Assembly (NCBI RefSeq): GCF_000764495.1 | Contig: NZ_JRLB01000038.1 | Location: forward strand, 22,716-86,715 | DNA from: Nitrincola sp. A-D6 | Lineage (GTDB): Bacteria; Pseudomonadota; Gammaproteobacteria; Pseudomonadales; Balneatricaceae | Length of the DNA: 64,000 bases | Reading direction: 5' to 3' | Part shown: piece after piece, positions 9,816 through 19,556 of the stretch | Position numbering within the stretch: position 1 is the first letter of the stretch | Layout of the letters: every line of letters starts with the position of its first letter | The notes under the pieces: model-generated | What the model saw: only the letters and a program-made list of their open reading frames with translations | Databases searched by the model: none | What the model was told of the DNA's origin: nothing | Program-made: the position numbers and the translations under genes

Positions 9816-11287
9816 GCAGGCGCCACCACAGCCCAATGTAACTGTAAAGGCGCTGCCGAACCCATCGGCCAGTCCAAGGCTAGCGCCCCCTGTGCAGCAA
9901 TAGTACCCAGCCAAGCCAAATCTGTGGGCACTTCATCACCCTGTTGCCAAATGAGCAGTGCCCCGGATTGCGCTAAACGCTCCTCATCAATCCACGGGCT
10001 GTATTCCAGGCGCCCATCAATCAACACCGACGGCTGAGTGGATGCCCGCAACGCCATCAATCCACCCAGCCAGTACTCAGATGCGACAATATCCAACGGG
10101 CAGTCTGTGTGCTCGGTCCAGATACGCTCCATCTCAACCGCCATAGCCTTATCCGGCCAACCTATGCGTGAAGGCTTGTCCTTCAGATAGGGTAGCAAGC
10201 TCATATCTACCAAGCGCAACAACACCAGCAGTAGCACCATCACCCAGGTATTTCGCAGTAGCTTTTTCTGCCGCAGCGCGGGCAGTGGCGTCATTAACCA
10301 GGCCGCCAGCAACAGACCTGACAAGTTCCACATGGGCGTACCCCACATATCCCGCAACCCGGTCCCCGTTAAGCCAGCACCCAATGCGGTCAGCAGCGCT
10401 GGCCCCAAGCCCAGACATAGCAAGAACCATTTGTTCTGTGAGTCGGTCTGATCACGACACCAGAGCGAGCGAGTGAAAAAGCCAGAGGCGGCCAGCAACA
10501 GCAATAAGGGCAGATGATCGAGTAGCTGCACCAGCAAAAATTTAAGTGGGCCAAGTAGATGAGCCTCAAGTCCGAGCGCACCGCCGGAGCGTTTTTCAGC
10601 ATAGGCCAGTGGTAAAAAATCATGCTGAACAAGCCATAACAGATGCGGCAAGAAAATCGCACCCATTAACAATACACCGCTCCAGAGCGGCCAGTGTAAT
10701 AGCTGTTTCCTGGTCTCACGCTGCGTCAGCAGGTGTAAAAACATCGCTGCTAACAGCACTACGATTACATACTTGGTCAGTAAACCCAGGCCAACACAAA
10801 GGCCCAATAGCAGCCAATGGCGGTAACGCCCATCAGTAATAGCGCAGTGATAAAAATAAGTGGCCGCCGCCCAGAAAGGCATTTGTGCGATATTGTGATT
10901 GTATTCCGGTGTTGGCCAAGTGAAGTAATAGACGCCGAGTAGAAGCAAAGTTCCTAACGCAGCCTTTTCACGACTCAGTAAGCGTAAACCCAGCAACCAA
11001 ACAAACAACAGTGTAACTAATAGGGTCAACTGGCTAAGCAGAAAAGGCCCCAGATCAGCCAAGGCCAACCAGGAGATCTGTACCAGCCAGGCGGGAAGCG
11101 GCGGATGCTTGTAATAGCCCCACTGCCATTCTTGTCCCCAGAATAACCCTTCCACCACATCCAGTGGCAAACTGTAGGCTACCAGCCAGGGCAGTAATGT
11201 CCAGAGAAGCGCATTGACCAGCAGTAACAACCAGACTTTGCTGGCGGTTTCACCCAGCGCAGACAAACCTTTCATCGACCCCATCAC
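9800..11287 (-). CDS. GT39-family membrane glycosyltransferase, ArnT/FlmK-like
   Basis: A 495-residue polytopic protein with about eleven to twelve hydrophobic segments and a soluble C-terminal domain (from about residue 370). The first periplasmic loop (VVEGLFWGQEW then YYKHPPLPAWL) matches the PMT_2/ArnT family, where an acidic residue there is catalytic. Such enzymes use a polyprenyl-phosphate sugar as donor and modify lipid A or other surface acceptors in the periplasm. It lies between waaA and msbA and 3 kb from a matching lipid-sugar synthase, flippase and deacetylase, which suggests it is the final transferase of that pathway. The stop overlaps waaA; msbA is 3 bases upstream. Confidence 0.85.
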   Translation of the reverse strand: MMGSMKGLSALGETASKVWLLLLVNALLWTLLPWLVAYSLPLDVVEGLFWGQEWQWGYYKHPPLPAWLVQISWLALADLGPFLLSQLTLLVTLLFVWLLGLRLLSREKAALGTLLLLGVYYFTWPTPEYNHNIAQMPFWAAATYFYHCAITDGRYRHWLLLGLCVGLGLLTKYVIVVLLAAMFLHLLTQRETRKQLLHWPLWSGVLLMGAIFLPHLLWLVQHDFLPLAYAEKRSGGALGLEAHLLGPLKFLLVQLLDHLPLLLLLAASGFFTRSLWCRDQTDSQNKWFLLCLGLGPALLTALGAGLTGTGLRDMWGTPMWNLSGLLLAAWLMTPLPALRQKKLLRNTWVMVLLLVLLRLVDMSLLPYLKDKPSRIGWPDKAMAVEMERIWTEHTDCPLDIVASEYWLGGLMALRASTQPSVLIDGRLEYSPWIDEERLAQSGALLIWQQGDEVPTDLAWLGTIAAQGALALDWPMGSAAPLQLHWAVVAPAYSCD

Positions 11288-11290
11288 CCA

Positions 11291-13044
11291 CTAAGGATTA
11301 AATTGCATATTGTAAAGGCGCGCATAACTGCCCCCTTGCGCCAGCAGCTCGGCATGATTGCCCTGCTCGATCACCACACCGTTCTCCATAACCAGAATGC
11401 GGTCAGCGCGTTCTATCGTCGATAATCGGTGCGCAATCACCAGCGTGGTTCTATCCTTAACCACATGTTCAAGTGCGGTTTGAATATAGCGCTCCGATTC
11501 TGTATCTAAAGCGGATGTTGCCTCATCCAGTATCAACAGAGGGGCGTCCTTGAGAATCGCCCGTGCTATGGCAATACGCTGACGCTGCCCACCCGATAGC
11601 AACAAGCCATTTTCACCAACCAGGGTATTCAGCCCCAAAGGTAAACGATCCGCAAATTCTGACACCATGGCGGCATCTGCTGCCGCACGAATGGCGTCAT
11701 CAGAGGCTCCCGCCAACGCACCATAGGCAATATTTTCAGCAATACTGCCTTCAAACAACACCACATGCTGATTTACCAAGGCTATCTGGCTGCGCAGACT
11801 GTCGAGTGTATAGTAGGAGAGTGGGCGATCATCCAGCAGAATTTCACCATCAACCACATCATAAAAACGCGGCAGCAAACCGGCAAGCGTCGACTTACCG
11901 CTGCCTGAGCGCCCTACCAGCGCGATCGTTTCACCCGGCTCAATACGAAAGCTGACCTGCTTTAAAGCGGGTTCATCACTCTGGGGTAGGTAAAAGAAAC
12001 TGACTTAAACTCGACACGTCCGTTAGCGGTTACCAGCTCTTCTGAACCGGTATTACTTTCCGGCAACTCATCAAATAGTGTAAAAAAGCTTTCTGCTGCG
12101 GCAATACCTTTTTGTATCGTGCTGTTAATTTCAGTCAATTGACGGATAGGCTTGGCCATTAACGAAGCCGCTGAGATAAAAGCAATAAACTGGCCCGTCG
12201 TCATAGACGCAACCAATGCCGGTGACATGGCAATATAGGTCAACAACGCCACCACAGCCGCTACCAGCATCTGTACCACTGGTGTGGTGATCGACTGGGT
12301 AACTACCATCTTCATAAACTGACGCCGGTTACGCTCAGATACGCGATTGAAGCGGGTACGTTCAGCCTCGGCACCGCCAAATATACGTACAACCTGATAA
12401 CCTTTGATTGCTTCTGATGCCGCTGAAGAAATATCGCCTACCGAGTTTTGAATGCCGTGACTGAGACGACGCAGGCGCTTGGAAGCCAGCGCAACCACGC
12501 CACCCACCAAGGGTGCCACCACCACAAACAACATAGTCAACTTCCAGTTAAGGAACAACATATAACCAAACAAGCCAACTACTGTGAGCCCTTCTCGCAC
12601 AGCGGTTTTCAGAGCGTCGGTTGCCGCTCCCGTCACCTGTTCTACATTGTAAGTCAGACGCGACAATAGCTCCGCCGAAGTATGCTGCTGATAAAAAGCA
12701 CAGGGTAGCACCAATAAATGATCAAACATCTGACAACGCAGACGACTGACGACAGCACGGGCAACATAAGAAAACCCATAGTTACCCAGCAGCGTCCCTA
12801 TACCCCGAACAAAAAAGATCGCAATGATCGCCAGCGCCAACCAGATGCGATGATCTAAATTGCCTTTTTCAACCGCATCGATGAAGTGCTCCAGCCATTT
12901 GGCCGCCGCTGTCTGGGAACCGGCATAGAGCACAAAACCGCTAAACGCGAGTATAAACATCGGCCAGTGTCCACGCACATAACTAAGCAAGCGTTTGTAC
13001 ACATCCCAACCCGATGCAACCTGAATATTTGTATTTTTCTGCAT
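11291..13044 (-). CDS. msbA: Lipid A export ATP-binding/permease MsbA (one frameshift in the assembly)
   Basis: MsbA flips lipid A-core across the inner membrane. Corrected length is 584 residues (E. coli: 582). A six-helix ABC transporter domain (about 20-315) is followed by the nucleotide-binding domain with Walker A (GRSGSGKST), signature LLSGGQRQRIAIARA, Walker B (LLILDEATSAL) and switch His (VIAHRL). The frame breaks near 11982-11990 in a C4 run (coding strand); one added C gives TYPQSDEPALKQVSFRIEPGE, the usual lead-in to Walker A. A real break would remove Walker A from an essential protein, so this is read as an error. Transcribed just ahead of the GT39 gene. Confidence 0.94.
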
Positions 13045-13139
13045 ACTTCTCTCTTAGCGGTGACTCATACAAAAGCCGTAGTATAACTGCACACGCCACA
13101 GATATCAGGTTAGAATGTAGCATCTTTTGTTCTGAATCA

Positions 13140-14096
13140 GTGAAACAGCCCGTGGCAGCCAACGATAACTTCCTGCAGATACTGAAACAACCCAGCCTCT
13201 GGCCAACACTAACCTGGGTGGGTTTGCTGCGATTGCTTGTCTACCTTCCGTATCGCTGGCAACTGCGTATTGGCGCCGGATTTGGCTGGCTACTCAGCCA
13301 CCTCGCCCGCGAGCGCCGCCACGTCACCCACACTAACTTGCACCTGTGCTTCCCTGGCCTCAATGCAACTCAGCATCAAAAAATGTTCCGTGATGTATTT
13401 CGCCATAACGGCATAGGCATAATGGAAGCTGCCATGGCCTGGTGGGCACCGGAATCATGGTTCAAGCAGCGCGTGACGCTAAAAGGCCGCGAACACCTGG
13501 ATACCGCGCTCGCCCAAGGCAAGGGTGTGATCATGCTTGGTGCGCACTTTTCAACCCTGGATCTGGGCGGGTTGCTGTTCTCCTTTCACTACCCACTGAA
13601 CACCCTTTACCGCCCCAACAACAACCCATTGCTTGATCGTATCATTTACAATGGACGGGCACGTTTCACCCATAATATCGACCGTTCTGACTTTCGTAGC
13701 GTGATCCGAAAATTGAAAAATAATGAGATTATCTGGTATGCGCCGGATCAGGACTTCGGCATGAAGCAGTCTGTATTTGTACCTTTTTTTGGTGTCCCTG
13801 CTGCTACATTAACGGCAACCACCCGGCTAGCAAAACTAAATGCTTCTCCCATCCTAATGCTCGCACAGCATCGCACCGAAAACGGCCAATACGAACTGGA
13901 ACTTTACCCCGCCATAGAACCCTTTCCAACGGGCGACCTGCAAGAAGATGCCAGCCTGATCAACCGGGCTATCGAAACCGCTATACGCAAAGACCCAGCT
14001 CAATATATGTGGGTTCATCGGCGCTTCAAGAGCCACCCCAAGGGTAAAAATTATCTGTACCGAAACCCGCCACAAACCGAGAGTAAAGTGCCATGA
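13140..14096 (+). CDS. lpxL: Lipid A late acyltransferase (LpxL/LpxM family)
   Basis: A 318-residue inner-membrane enzyme that adds a secondary acyl chain to Kdo-lipid A. It has an N-terminal hydrophobic segment (about 25-55) and the catalytic HX4D motif (HFSTLD, about residue 140). It also has the family segments LYRPNNNP and IWYAPDQDFG, and WVHRRFK near the end. Which acyl position it serves (LpxL or LpxM) cannot be told from sequence alone; the D-Q-D-F-G form fits either. The GTG at 13140 gives the usual length; the open frame back to 13014 enters the divergent msbA promoter and is not supported. The stop overlaps the next glycosyltransferase by 4 bases. Confidence 0.88.
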   Translation: MKQPVAANDNFLQILKQPSLWPTLTWVGLLRLLVYLPYRWQLRIGAGFGWLLSHLARERRHVTHTNLHLCFPGLNATQHQKMFRDVFRHNGIGIMEAAMAWWAPESWFKQRVTLKGREHLDTALAQGKGVIMLGAHFSTLDLGGLLFSFHYPLNTLYRPNNNPLLDRIIYNGRARFTHNIDRSDFRSVIRKLKNNEIIWYAPDQDFGMKQSVFVPFFGVPAATLTATTRLAKLNASPILMLAQHRTENGQYELELYPAIEPFPTGDLQEDASLINRAIETAIRKDPAQYMWVHRRFKSHPKGKNYLYRNPPQTESKVP

Positions 14097-15139
14097 AAGT
14101 CATCCAGATCTGCGGTGCTCAACATGCTGGTGGTGCGGAAGCACACTTTCTGAGATTCTGTATTGAGCTGAACCTCTTTGAAGGCATTGAGGTTATTGCA
14201 CTGGTCCGCAAGGGGTCCTGGCTGGAAGAGCAACTATGCCATAGCAACATCAAAACCTATGCTCTGGGCTTTCGCTCCAGCTTTGATCTGATCACCCGCT
14301 ACCAGATCAAAAAAATCTCCCACCTGGAAAAAGCCGATATAATCCAATGCTGGATGAACCGAGCGGCCAGCCTGACCCCGAAAAGTAGCCACGGCGTCAA
14401 AATAGGTCGACTGGGCGGCTACTACGCCCTGAAAAACTATAAAAGTATGGACTGGTTGGTCGGTGCAACCGAGGATATATGCCAACACATTCGAGAGGCA
14501 GGCTGGAACCCTGAGCGCCTTTCCTGCATACCCAACTTCGTTAACTTACCAGCGGCCAATGACCCGATAGTGTCCGAACGACTTAGAGATGAGATGGGAT
14601 TAGCTGATAAAACGGTCATTATCACACCGGCCAGATTACATGGTGTCAAAGGATTGGATACCGCTATCGAGGCGCTCAAACTACTACCAGAGCACTATGT
14701 ATATCTGATTGTCGGCACCGGTCCAGAAGAAGCCAGCTTAAAACAACTCACAGAAACACTCGGTGTGCAGCAACGTGTGATCTTTACCGGCTGGCAGAAC
14801 AATATCTCTACCTTCTGTTATATCAGTGATATTTTCCTGGTGCCCTCGCGACATGAACCCTTTGGCAGCGTATTGCTGGAAGCCTGGTCACATCAGCTAC
14901 CGCTGATAACCTCAGACTCTCAGGGAGCGCTTGCCATTACTGAACACAACCGCACCTGTTTGATGTATGAAAAACATAGCGCTACAGCATTAAAAAATGC
15001 CGTAATGTCACTGGCAACTGATGAGAACCTTAAGCAGGCGTTGATCACGCAAGGCTATCAGGAGCTGCTTTCTCGTTACACGGCAGAGCCCGTGCTGAAT
15101 CAATATATCGCCACCTACACACAAGTGGCGAGAGGCTAA
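14093..15139 (+). CDS. Glycosyltransferase family 4, LPS core assembly
   Basis: A 348-residue GT-B glycosyltransferase. The C-terminal half has PARLHGVKGLDTAIEAL, IVGTGPEEASL, FTGW and the E-x7-E motif (EPFGSVLLE) typical of GT4 retaining enzymes. The start overlaps the acyltransferase stop (ATGA), and a GT2 gene follows after 7 bases, so it belongs to an LPS operon. The sugar and linkage are not predictable. In related genomes such a gene next to waaA/lpxL adds inner-core sugars. Confidence 0.85.
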   Translation: MKVIQICGAQHAGGAEAHFLRFCIELNLFEGIEVIALVRKGSWLEEQLCHSNIKTYALGFRSSFDLITRYQIKKISHLEKADIIQCWMNRAASLTPKSSHGVKIGRLGGYYALKNYKSMDWLVGATEDICQHIREAGWNPERLSCIPNFVNLPAANDPIVSERLRDEMGLADKTVIITPARLHGVKGLDTAIEALKLLPEHYVYLIVGTGPEEASLKQLTETLGVQQRVIFTGWQNNISTFCYISDIFLVPSRHEPFGSVLLEAWSHQLPLITSDSQGALAITEHNRTCLMYEKHSATALKNAVMSLATDENLKQALITQGYQELLSRYTAEPVLNQYIATYTQVARG

Positions 15140-15146
15140 AAATCCT

Positions 15147-15923
15147 ATGGAAAAGCTGCCAATCAGCGTCATTATCATCACCCTGAATGAAGCCGACAGG
15201 ATAACAGCGGCCATACGCAGTGTTATTGACTGGGTGGATGAGGTGGTGTTGATCGACTCAGGCAGCCAGGACAACACAGTTGAGCTGGCCAGCGAACTGG
15301 GTGCCCGGGTTATGTACAATGCCTGGCCGGGTTACGGACAGCAAAAACGTTTCGCGGAAGAACAGGCGCACAACGACTGGTTGCTCAATCTGGATGCCGA
15401 TGAACGCGTAACGGAATCGCTCCGCAGCGAGATAGCCAAACATTTTGAGCAACCTCAAAAACTGGCTGATGGCTACCAGATCGCTATACACGACATCATC
15501 TATCCCACCGAAGAACTGAACCCCAATACGCCCTACAAACCTGTACGTCTGTATCGAAAATCCAAAGGTCGCTATAGCGATAGCCCCGTGCATGATCGTG
15601 TAATCATGCAACCAGACAGCCAAGTGGAAAAACTACACGGCAAAATAGCCCATGCATCCATACGCAGCTTTGCCCACCGTGTTGAAAAAATGAACGCCTA
15701 CTCTGATGCTCAGGTACAGGACATGGTCGACAAGGGCAGAAAGCCCTCTGTAGCACGTATCCTGCTTGAATTCTGGCTGTCGTTTATTAAGCGCTACTTT
15801 TTCAAAGGTTATTGGCGTAAGGGGTTGATTGGCTATATTTATGCAATAAATTATGCCTATAGCCGTTTCCTAAGGCAGATAAAACTATATGAGTATTATA
15901 AAAATAATCAAAAAAATAAATAA
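15147..15923 (+). CDS. Glycosyltransferase family 2, WaaE/KdtX-like
   Basis: A 258-residue GT-A enzyme with SVIIITLNEADRI at the start, VLIDSGSQDNT, and the metal-binding region NLDADERV (about residue 90). It resembles the WaaE/KdtX group, which adds glucose or another hexose to the LPS inner core heptose. The sequence turns AT-rich in its last 150 bases, where it meets the low-G+C block. The SD-like spacing and 7-base gap from the GT4 gene suggest one operon. It converges on the YrbL-like gene with only a 3-base gap. Confidence 0.85.
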   Translation: MEKLPISVIIITLNEADRITAAIRSVIDWVDEVVLIDSGSQDNTVELASELGARVMYNAWPGYGQQKRFAEEQAHNDWLLNLDADERVTESLRSEIAKHFEQPQKLADGYQIAIHDIIYPTEELNPNTPYKPVRLYRKSKGRYSDSPVHDRVIMQPDSQVEKLHGKIAHASIRSFAHRVEKMNAYSDAQVQDMVDKGRKPSVARILLEFWLSFIKRYFFKGYWRKGLIGYIYAINYAYSRFLRQIKLYEYYKNNQKNK

Positions 15924-15926
15924 GCG

Positions 15927-16493
15927 TCAATCCAATACACTTTTACTATAAAAATCAAACAATCTTTTATTTCTTCTTTTAACTTTCAATAACCTAAAAA
16001 ATCTGATTTTGCTTAGGGGAAGCCATTCTTTAATAGTTATAACTTTAGTATCACAAGAAACCAATTTCTCACCTTCATAATCTTTTACAATCAATAAATT
16101 TTCAGGATTAACCGCACAGGTAAGCAAAGCATCTTTTTCAAGCTGATTCATCATATTTTTAATTTGTAAAATGAATAATCGTGGTATTTTTTTATCCCTG
16201 TATTGATCAAACAGATGAATTGGCTCGCTACCATCAACATTTGAAATTCTCTTAAACACCAGACCTTGACCAAAGTTTGTTTCCTCCACACCTATAAATG
16301 TTGGAAAAAAATCAAGACAGCCTGTGATTTTTGAATGAAACTCTAGCTCTCTATTATGAGGTGAATCGGCACAGTCACAATCTGATTTATTTAAATGCTG
16401 AACCTTTATTACATAGTCGATATTATTTGGATGCAGGAAACACTTCCTGAACCGGCTTTTTCCAACAAGCTTAGCTGTACTTAAATCTAACAT
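15927..16493 (-). CDS. YrbL-like (PhoP-regulatory-network) protein
   Basis: A 188-residue protein like the YrbL/PhoP_reg family, whose fold resembles small kinases of the aminoglycoside-phosphotransferase type. It reads G-K-S-R-F-R-K-C-F then YVIKVQ (a possible nucleotide Lys), a middle GQGLVFKRI and a late NPENLLIV segment like the catalytic loop N-L-L. Members of this family are frequent in LPS and O-antigen clusters and may phosphorylate core sugars, but this is not proven. The gene is strongly AT-rich relative to the window and starts the transferred-looking block. It is probably co-transcribed with the upstream glycosyltransferase (28-base gap). Confidence 0.72.
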   Translation of the reverse strand: MLDLSTAKLVGKSRFRKCFLHPNNIDYVIKVQHLNKSDCDCADSPHNRELEFHSKITGCLDFFPTFIGVEETNFGQGLVFKRISNVDGSEPIHLFDQYRDKKIPRLFILQIKNMMNQLEKDALLTCAVNPENLLIVKDYEGEKLVSCDTKVITIKEWLPLSKIRFFRLLKVKRRNKRLFDFYSKSVLD

Positions 16494-16521
16494 CTGGCCA
16501 CTCCAATATAACCTATGTACT

Positions 16522-17553
16522 TCAACTATGCTTTACCTTCATCAAAATTTGTTCAAAATCAAGGAGTCTGTTGCTCATTAAATAATATTGAGCACGCAAA
16601 TATGCAGAGTTACGTATATCTGGCCATTGCTGCTTATTATTTATAGCTGTACTGATTTTTAAAGCTAAGCTTTGAGGTGAACCCGGCTCAGCCAGCCAGC
16701 CATCCACACCATCACGTATCTGACTGGCAGGCCCGGAAGCTGATGTTGATATTACCGGACAACCATAGGCCGCCGCTTCTAGCACCACAATTCCGAACGG
16801 TTCATATCTTGAGGGTAAGACCGCAAGATCTATTTCCGACAACCATCCGGCAATCTCCTCTATCCAACCTGCAAAGTGGATATTCTCTAAAATCCCTAAC
16901 TGTCCGGCCAGCTTTTGAATAGCCAACTGATCCGGTCCACTACCTGCAATATACAATTCCAGCGAAAAACTATCCTTTAACAAAGCCATTGCATGAAGTA
17001 AATCTTCCAACCCTTTTTCTTCATTCAAACGCCCGACAAAACCCAAACGTACTGGTGCAGTATCTTGCCGCTCAGTATAGGGTGGCAGCTCTGGTATATA
17101 CTCTATTATATTTGGAAAAATACTGATTGCTTCACCTGCTCTTCCAGAGGATATAAAATTCTGTTTCATATCCTCGGTGAGCACAACCAGATGATCAGCA
17201 GATTTGAATCTGTGGGTTTTATTACTATGAGAAAATGCCAAATGCGGGATGTTTAGCCCAAATGAAGCCCTGCCCAATATACTGGTTGCACGAGAATTGT
17301 GTGTAACAATCAAATCAGGAGCTATTTTTCTCAGCAACAGATGGCACCGAAGCCATGCACTTGGGCTATAGTATCCAGCACTTTTGAAGTCATGATGAGG
17401 CAGAGGATGATCTAACTCATTCAGAAATGGTGCCTGCCTGGGAAGCAACAGCTCAACCTGATGCCCCAAACCCAACATAGCCTTAGTCGCATTGATAAAT
17501 GCACGCTCCAAGCCACCTTTTCTATCTGAATATAATGCATGCAATATTTTCAT
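16522..17553 (-). CDS. Glycosyltransferase family 4
   Basis: A 343-residue GT-B enzyme. The N-terminus (LYSDRKGGLERAFINATKAM) is the acceptor-side pattern of WaaG/WabH-like transferases. The C-terminal half has GFVGRLNEEKGLEDLLHAM, IAGSGPDQLAI, HFAGW and EPFGIVVLEAAAYG. It overlaps the upstream GT42-like gene by ATGA. The composition is intermediate between the AT-rich neighbours and the rest of the window. Probably adds a core or O-chain sugar; the specificity is unknown. Confidence 0.85.
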   Translation of the reverse strand: MKILHALYSDRKGGLERAFINATKAMLGLGHQVELLLPRQAPFLNELDHPLPHHDFKSAGYYSPSAWLRCHLLLRKIAPDLIVTHNSRATSILGRASFGLNIPHLAFSHSNKTHRFKSADHLVVLTEDMKQNFISSGRAGEAISIFPNIIEYIPELPPYTERQDTAPVRLGFVGRLNEEKGLEDLLHAMALLKDSFSLELYIAGSGPDQLAIQKLAGQLGILENIHFAGWIEEIAGWLSEIDLAVLPSRYEPFGIVVLEAAAYGCPVISTSASGPASQIRDGVDGWLAEPGSPQSLALKISTAINNKQQWPDIRNSAYLRAQYYLMSNRLLDFEQILMKVKHS

Positions 17554-18326
17554 ACTTTCAACATCGCTTTAATCGCTTCTTCTAATGCCACTTTATACTC
17601 ACAGCGTGGTATAGAGTTTAAATTACCTACTGGACTACAATTCCTAATCATACGACTATCTTGACTGTAAACACGCCCGGCTTCTAAAAACTCACTATTA
17701 GCATTCTTCATTGCTTTTCTTTTAACACTAGTTGAATCATGTAATTCATGTATAGAGTCTTTATCACACATATCATATGCATATTTTTTTGATTGACTAT
17801 AATCAAGGTCACAACCAATTACATTTACTACATCATAACCAAGATAATATAAAATCTGTATAGCAAAAAGCATTACATTTGAATCATTACCAATACCATA
17901 TTCAACATTTTCCTGAAATCCACGCTTTAATATTCCACCTTTTCTATAAGAAACAGAAATGGCATCTTTATCTCTAAAAGATGCCCGATAAAATTTCATA
18001 CCCACATCTAAAAATTCAAATTCAGCGGCGTAATTATTATAACAATCCTCATCTGAAACAAAGTGATATGGAATTTTTTTATTCTCACCCAGACAACGAT
18101 AACTAAGATTCACACAACCAAAATCAACACCTGAATCGTAAAGATTCTTTAAATCAAGCAAATTAACAGAAGGTGCGCTGCCAATCAAAAAAAAATGTTT
18201 TCCACGCCCAATATTTTTAACATTTTTTAGGGGTAATGTTTTTGATCGACTAACAACTATAGAGCGTAAAAAATCACCAGTAGAGCGAAATAATTTATTG
18301 TATAGTTTCACTACGACCACCTTCAT
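17550..18326 (-). CDS. DUF115/GT42-like protein (sialyltransferase-like fold), function unknown
   Basis: A 258-residue protein in the LPS block with no common glycosyltransferase signature. It has a GxAPS nucleotide-type loop (FFLIGSAPSVNLLDL), then DFGCVNLSYR, YHFVSDED and later ALQ-like AIQILYYLGYDVVNVIGCD. This layout is like the MptE/DUF115 fold and the GT42 bacterial sialyltransferases (Cst-II: GNGPSL, then a GVYMCAVAIALGY helix and LSGIDF). I see the pattern by eye only. It is very AT-rich. The start is uncertain: ATG 18326 overlaps the ligase gene by 32 bases, while GTG 18311 has AGGTGG just upstream. It could transfer a CMP-linked or phospho-sugar residue to LPS. Confidence 0.55.
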   Translation of the reverse strand: MKVVVVKLYNKLFRSTGDFLRSIVVSRSKTLPLKNVKNIGRGKHFFLIGSAPSVNLLDLKNLYDSGVDFGCVNLSYRCLGENKKIPYHFVSDEDCYNNYAAEFEFLDVGMKFYRASFRDKDAISVSYRKGGILKRGFQENVEYGIGNDSNVMLFAIQILYYLGYDVVNVIGCDLDYSQSKKYAYDMCDKDSIHELHDSTSVKRKAMKNANSEFLEAGRVYSQDSRMIRNCSPVGNLNSIPRCEYKVALEEAIKAMLKV

Positions 18327-19514
18327 CAGTACTTAAGTACCTTAAAATAGCGACAAGAATAAAATAGATCACAAATGCCCGCCTATGCTCAAAAAAGTTA
18401 ACAGTCAACCCAGCAAAAATGAATACTATTAATATAGTCAACATATAGATTCGCCACTTTCTGTTTAAACCTACAATAGGTGCAACAAATACAAATATTA
18501 GTAACAAAACTCCAATCAAACCATATTTAAAAAAGTGATCCAAAATATCATTATGGAAATTATGGTGTTGATACATCAGCCCTGAATCATAGTTTTTATC
18601 ATGAATGATAGCAGAAGTAATATCTCTTCTTTTTTCATCACTTTTCCCTATCCCAAATAACCAGTTTTCAGAGCCGGCTCTCAATGCAACATCCCACATT
18701 TGCAATCTCAAGCCTATGCTTGTATCTAAATTCCCCTGAAATATTTCATTCATCTCATACGCAGTTTGAGAAACAACCCTATCACCAATCTTCCCAGAAA
18801 ATACCAAAAATAAAATTCCAGCCCCCCTAGAAAAACATAAATAATATTTTTCCCTTTAAAAAAATTTCGTTTATAAATATACGTAATCATCAAAAAAACC
18901 AAGGCTGGATAAATACCTCTAGTCTCTGTCAAAATAGCAGAGACCAACCCTATAATAAACGCAAATAAAAGCAAATAATTAAGCGGCCTGGATTGAAATA
19001 CATTAAAATAAAAGAGGCATATCATAGAGCCAAGCAAATGAATATGAGCATCTATTATTGGTTGATATGTGAAAGATGGCCTTGATAGATCTAAATAATA
19101 AGCATTATAAAAAGTTCTAATACCACCCAAAACAAGCGACACAGAAACACAAACTAAAAAAAGGTCAATTTTTATTTTTGAGAAATAAAAAAGTGACACA
19201 TAAAATAAAAATATAAATAAAGGTATGGTTTCTCGTCCAATCACACTTACATCATCACCATAAAGCAACCCATGGAACAGATAATAAATAAACCACAACA
19301 ACAATGACAAAAACCATACTAAATCCTTACTAAAAACCACCAATAAATTATCATCAAGTTTAAAAAATATTAAATATAATCCTAACAATGCACCATAAAC
19401 CAAAGGAACTCGATAATTAAAACCAACAAAAATAGAAGCAATCAATATAACAATAAAAAATATATGAATTTTTCTGGCCTTTTTACTATCAAAAAAACTG
19501 ACCCTATCTAACAT
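18295..19514 (-). CDS. O-antigen ligase/polymerase family membrane protein (WaaL-like; one frameshift in the assembly)
   Basis: A polytopic protein of about 406 residues after correction, with around ten hydrophobic segments and a large loop (about residues 240-340). That loop has R-L-Q-M-W-D-V-A-L and HHNFHNDILDHFFKYGLIG, the typical Wzy_C/O-antigen ligase pattern with the conserved His. It likely joins O-chains or a sugar to lipid A-core in the periplasm. The frame breaks in a G6 run (coding strand) near 18822-18827; one more G gives LGGAGILFLVFSGKIGD. I start at ATG 19514; the TTG at 19541 is weaker. Strongly AT-rich. Ligase versus polymerase cannot be separated by eye. Confidence 0.8.
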
Positions 19515-19556
19515 TACATAAACCTTTTTAAAAAAACACAACTATATGAATTAAGA

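Noticed and set aside
12996..13139. N-terminal extension of the late acyltransferase from 13014
   Set aside because: The extension overlaps the msbA 5' end and lacks family similarity; GTG 13140 gives the usual protein.
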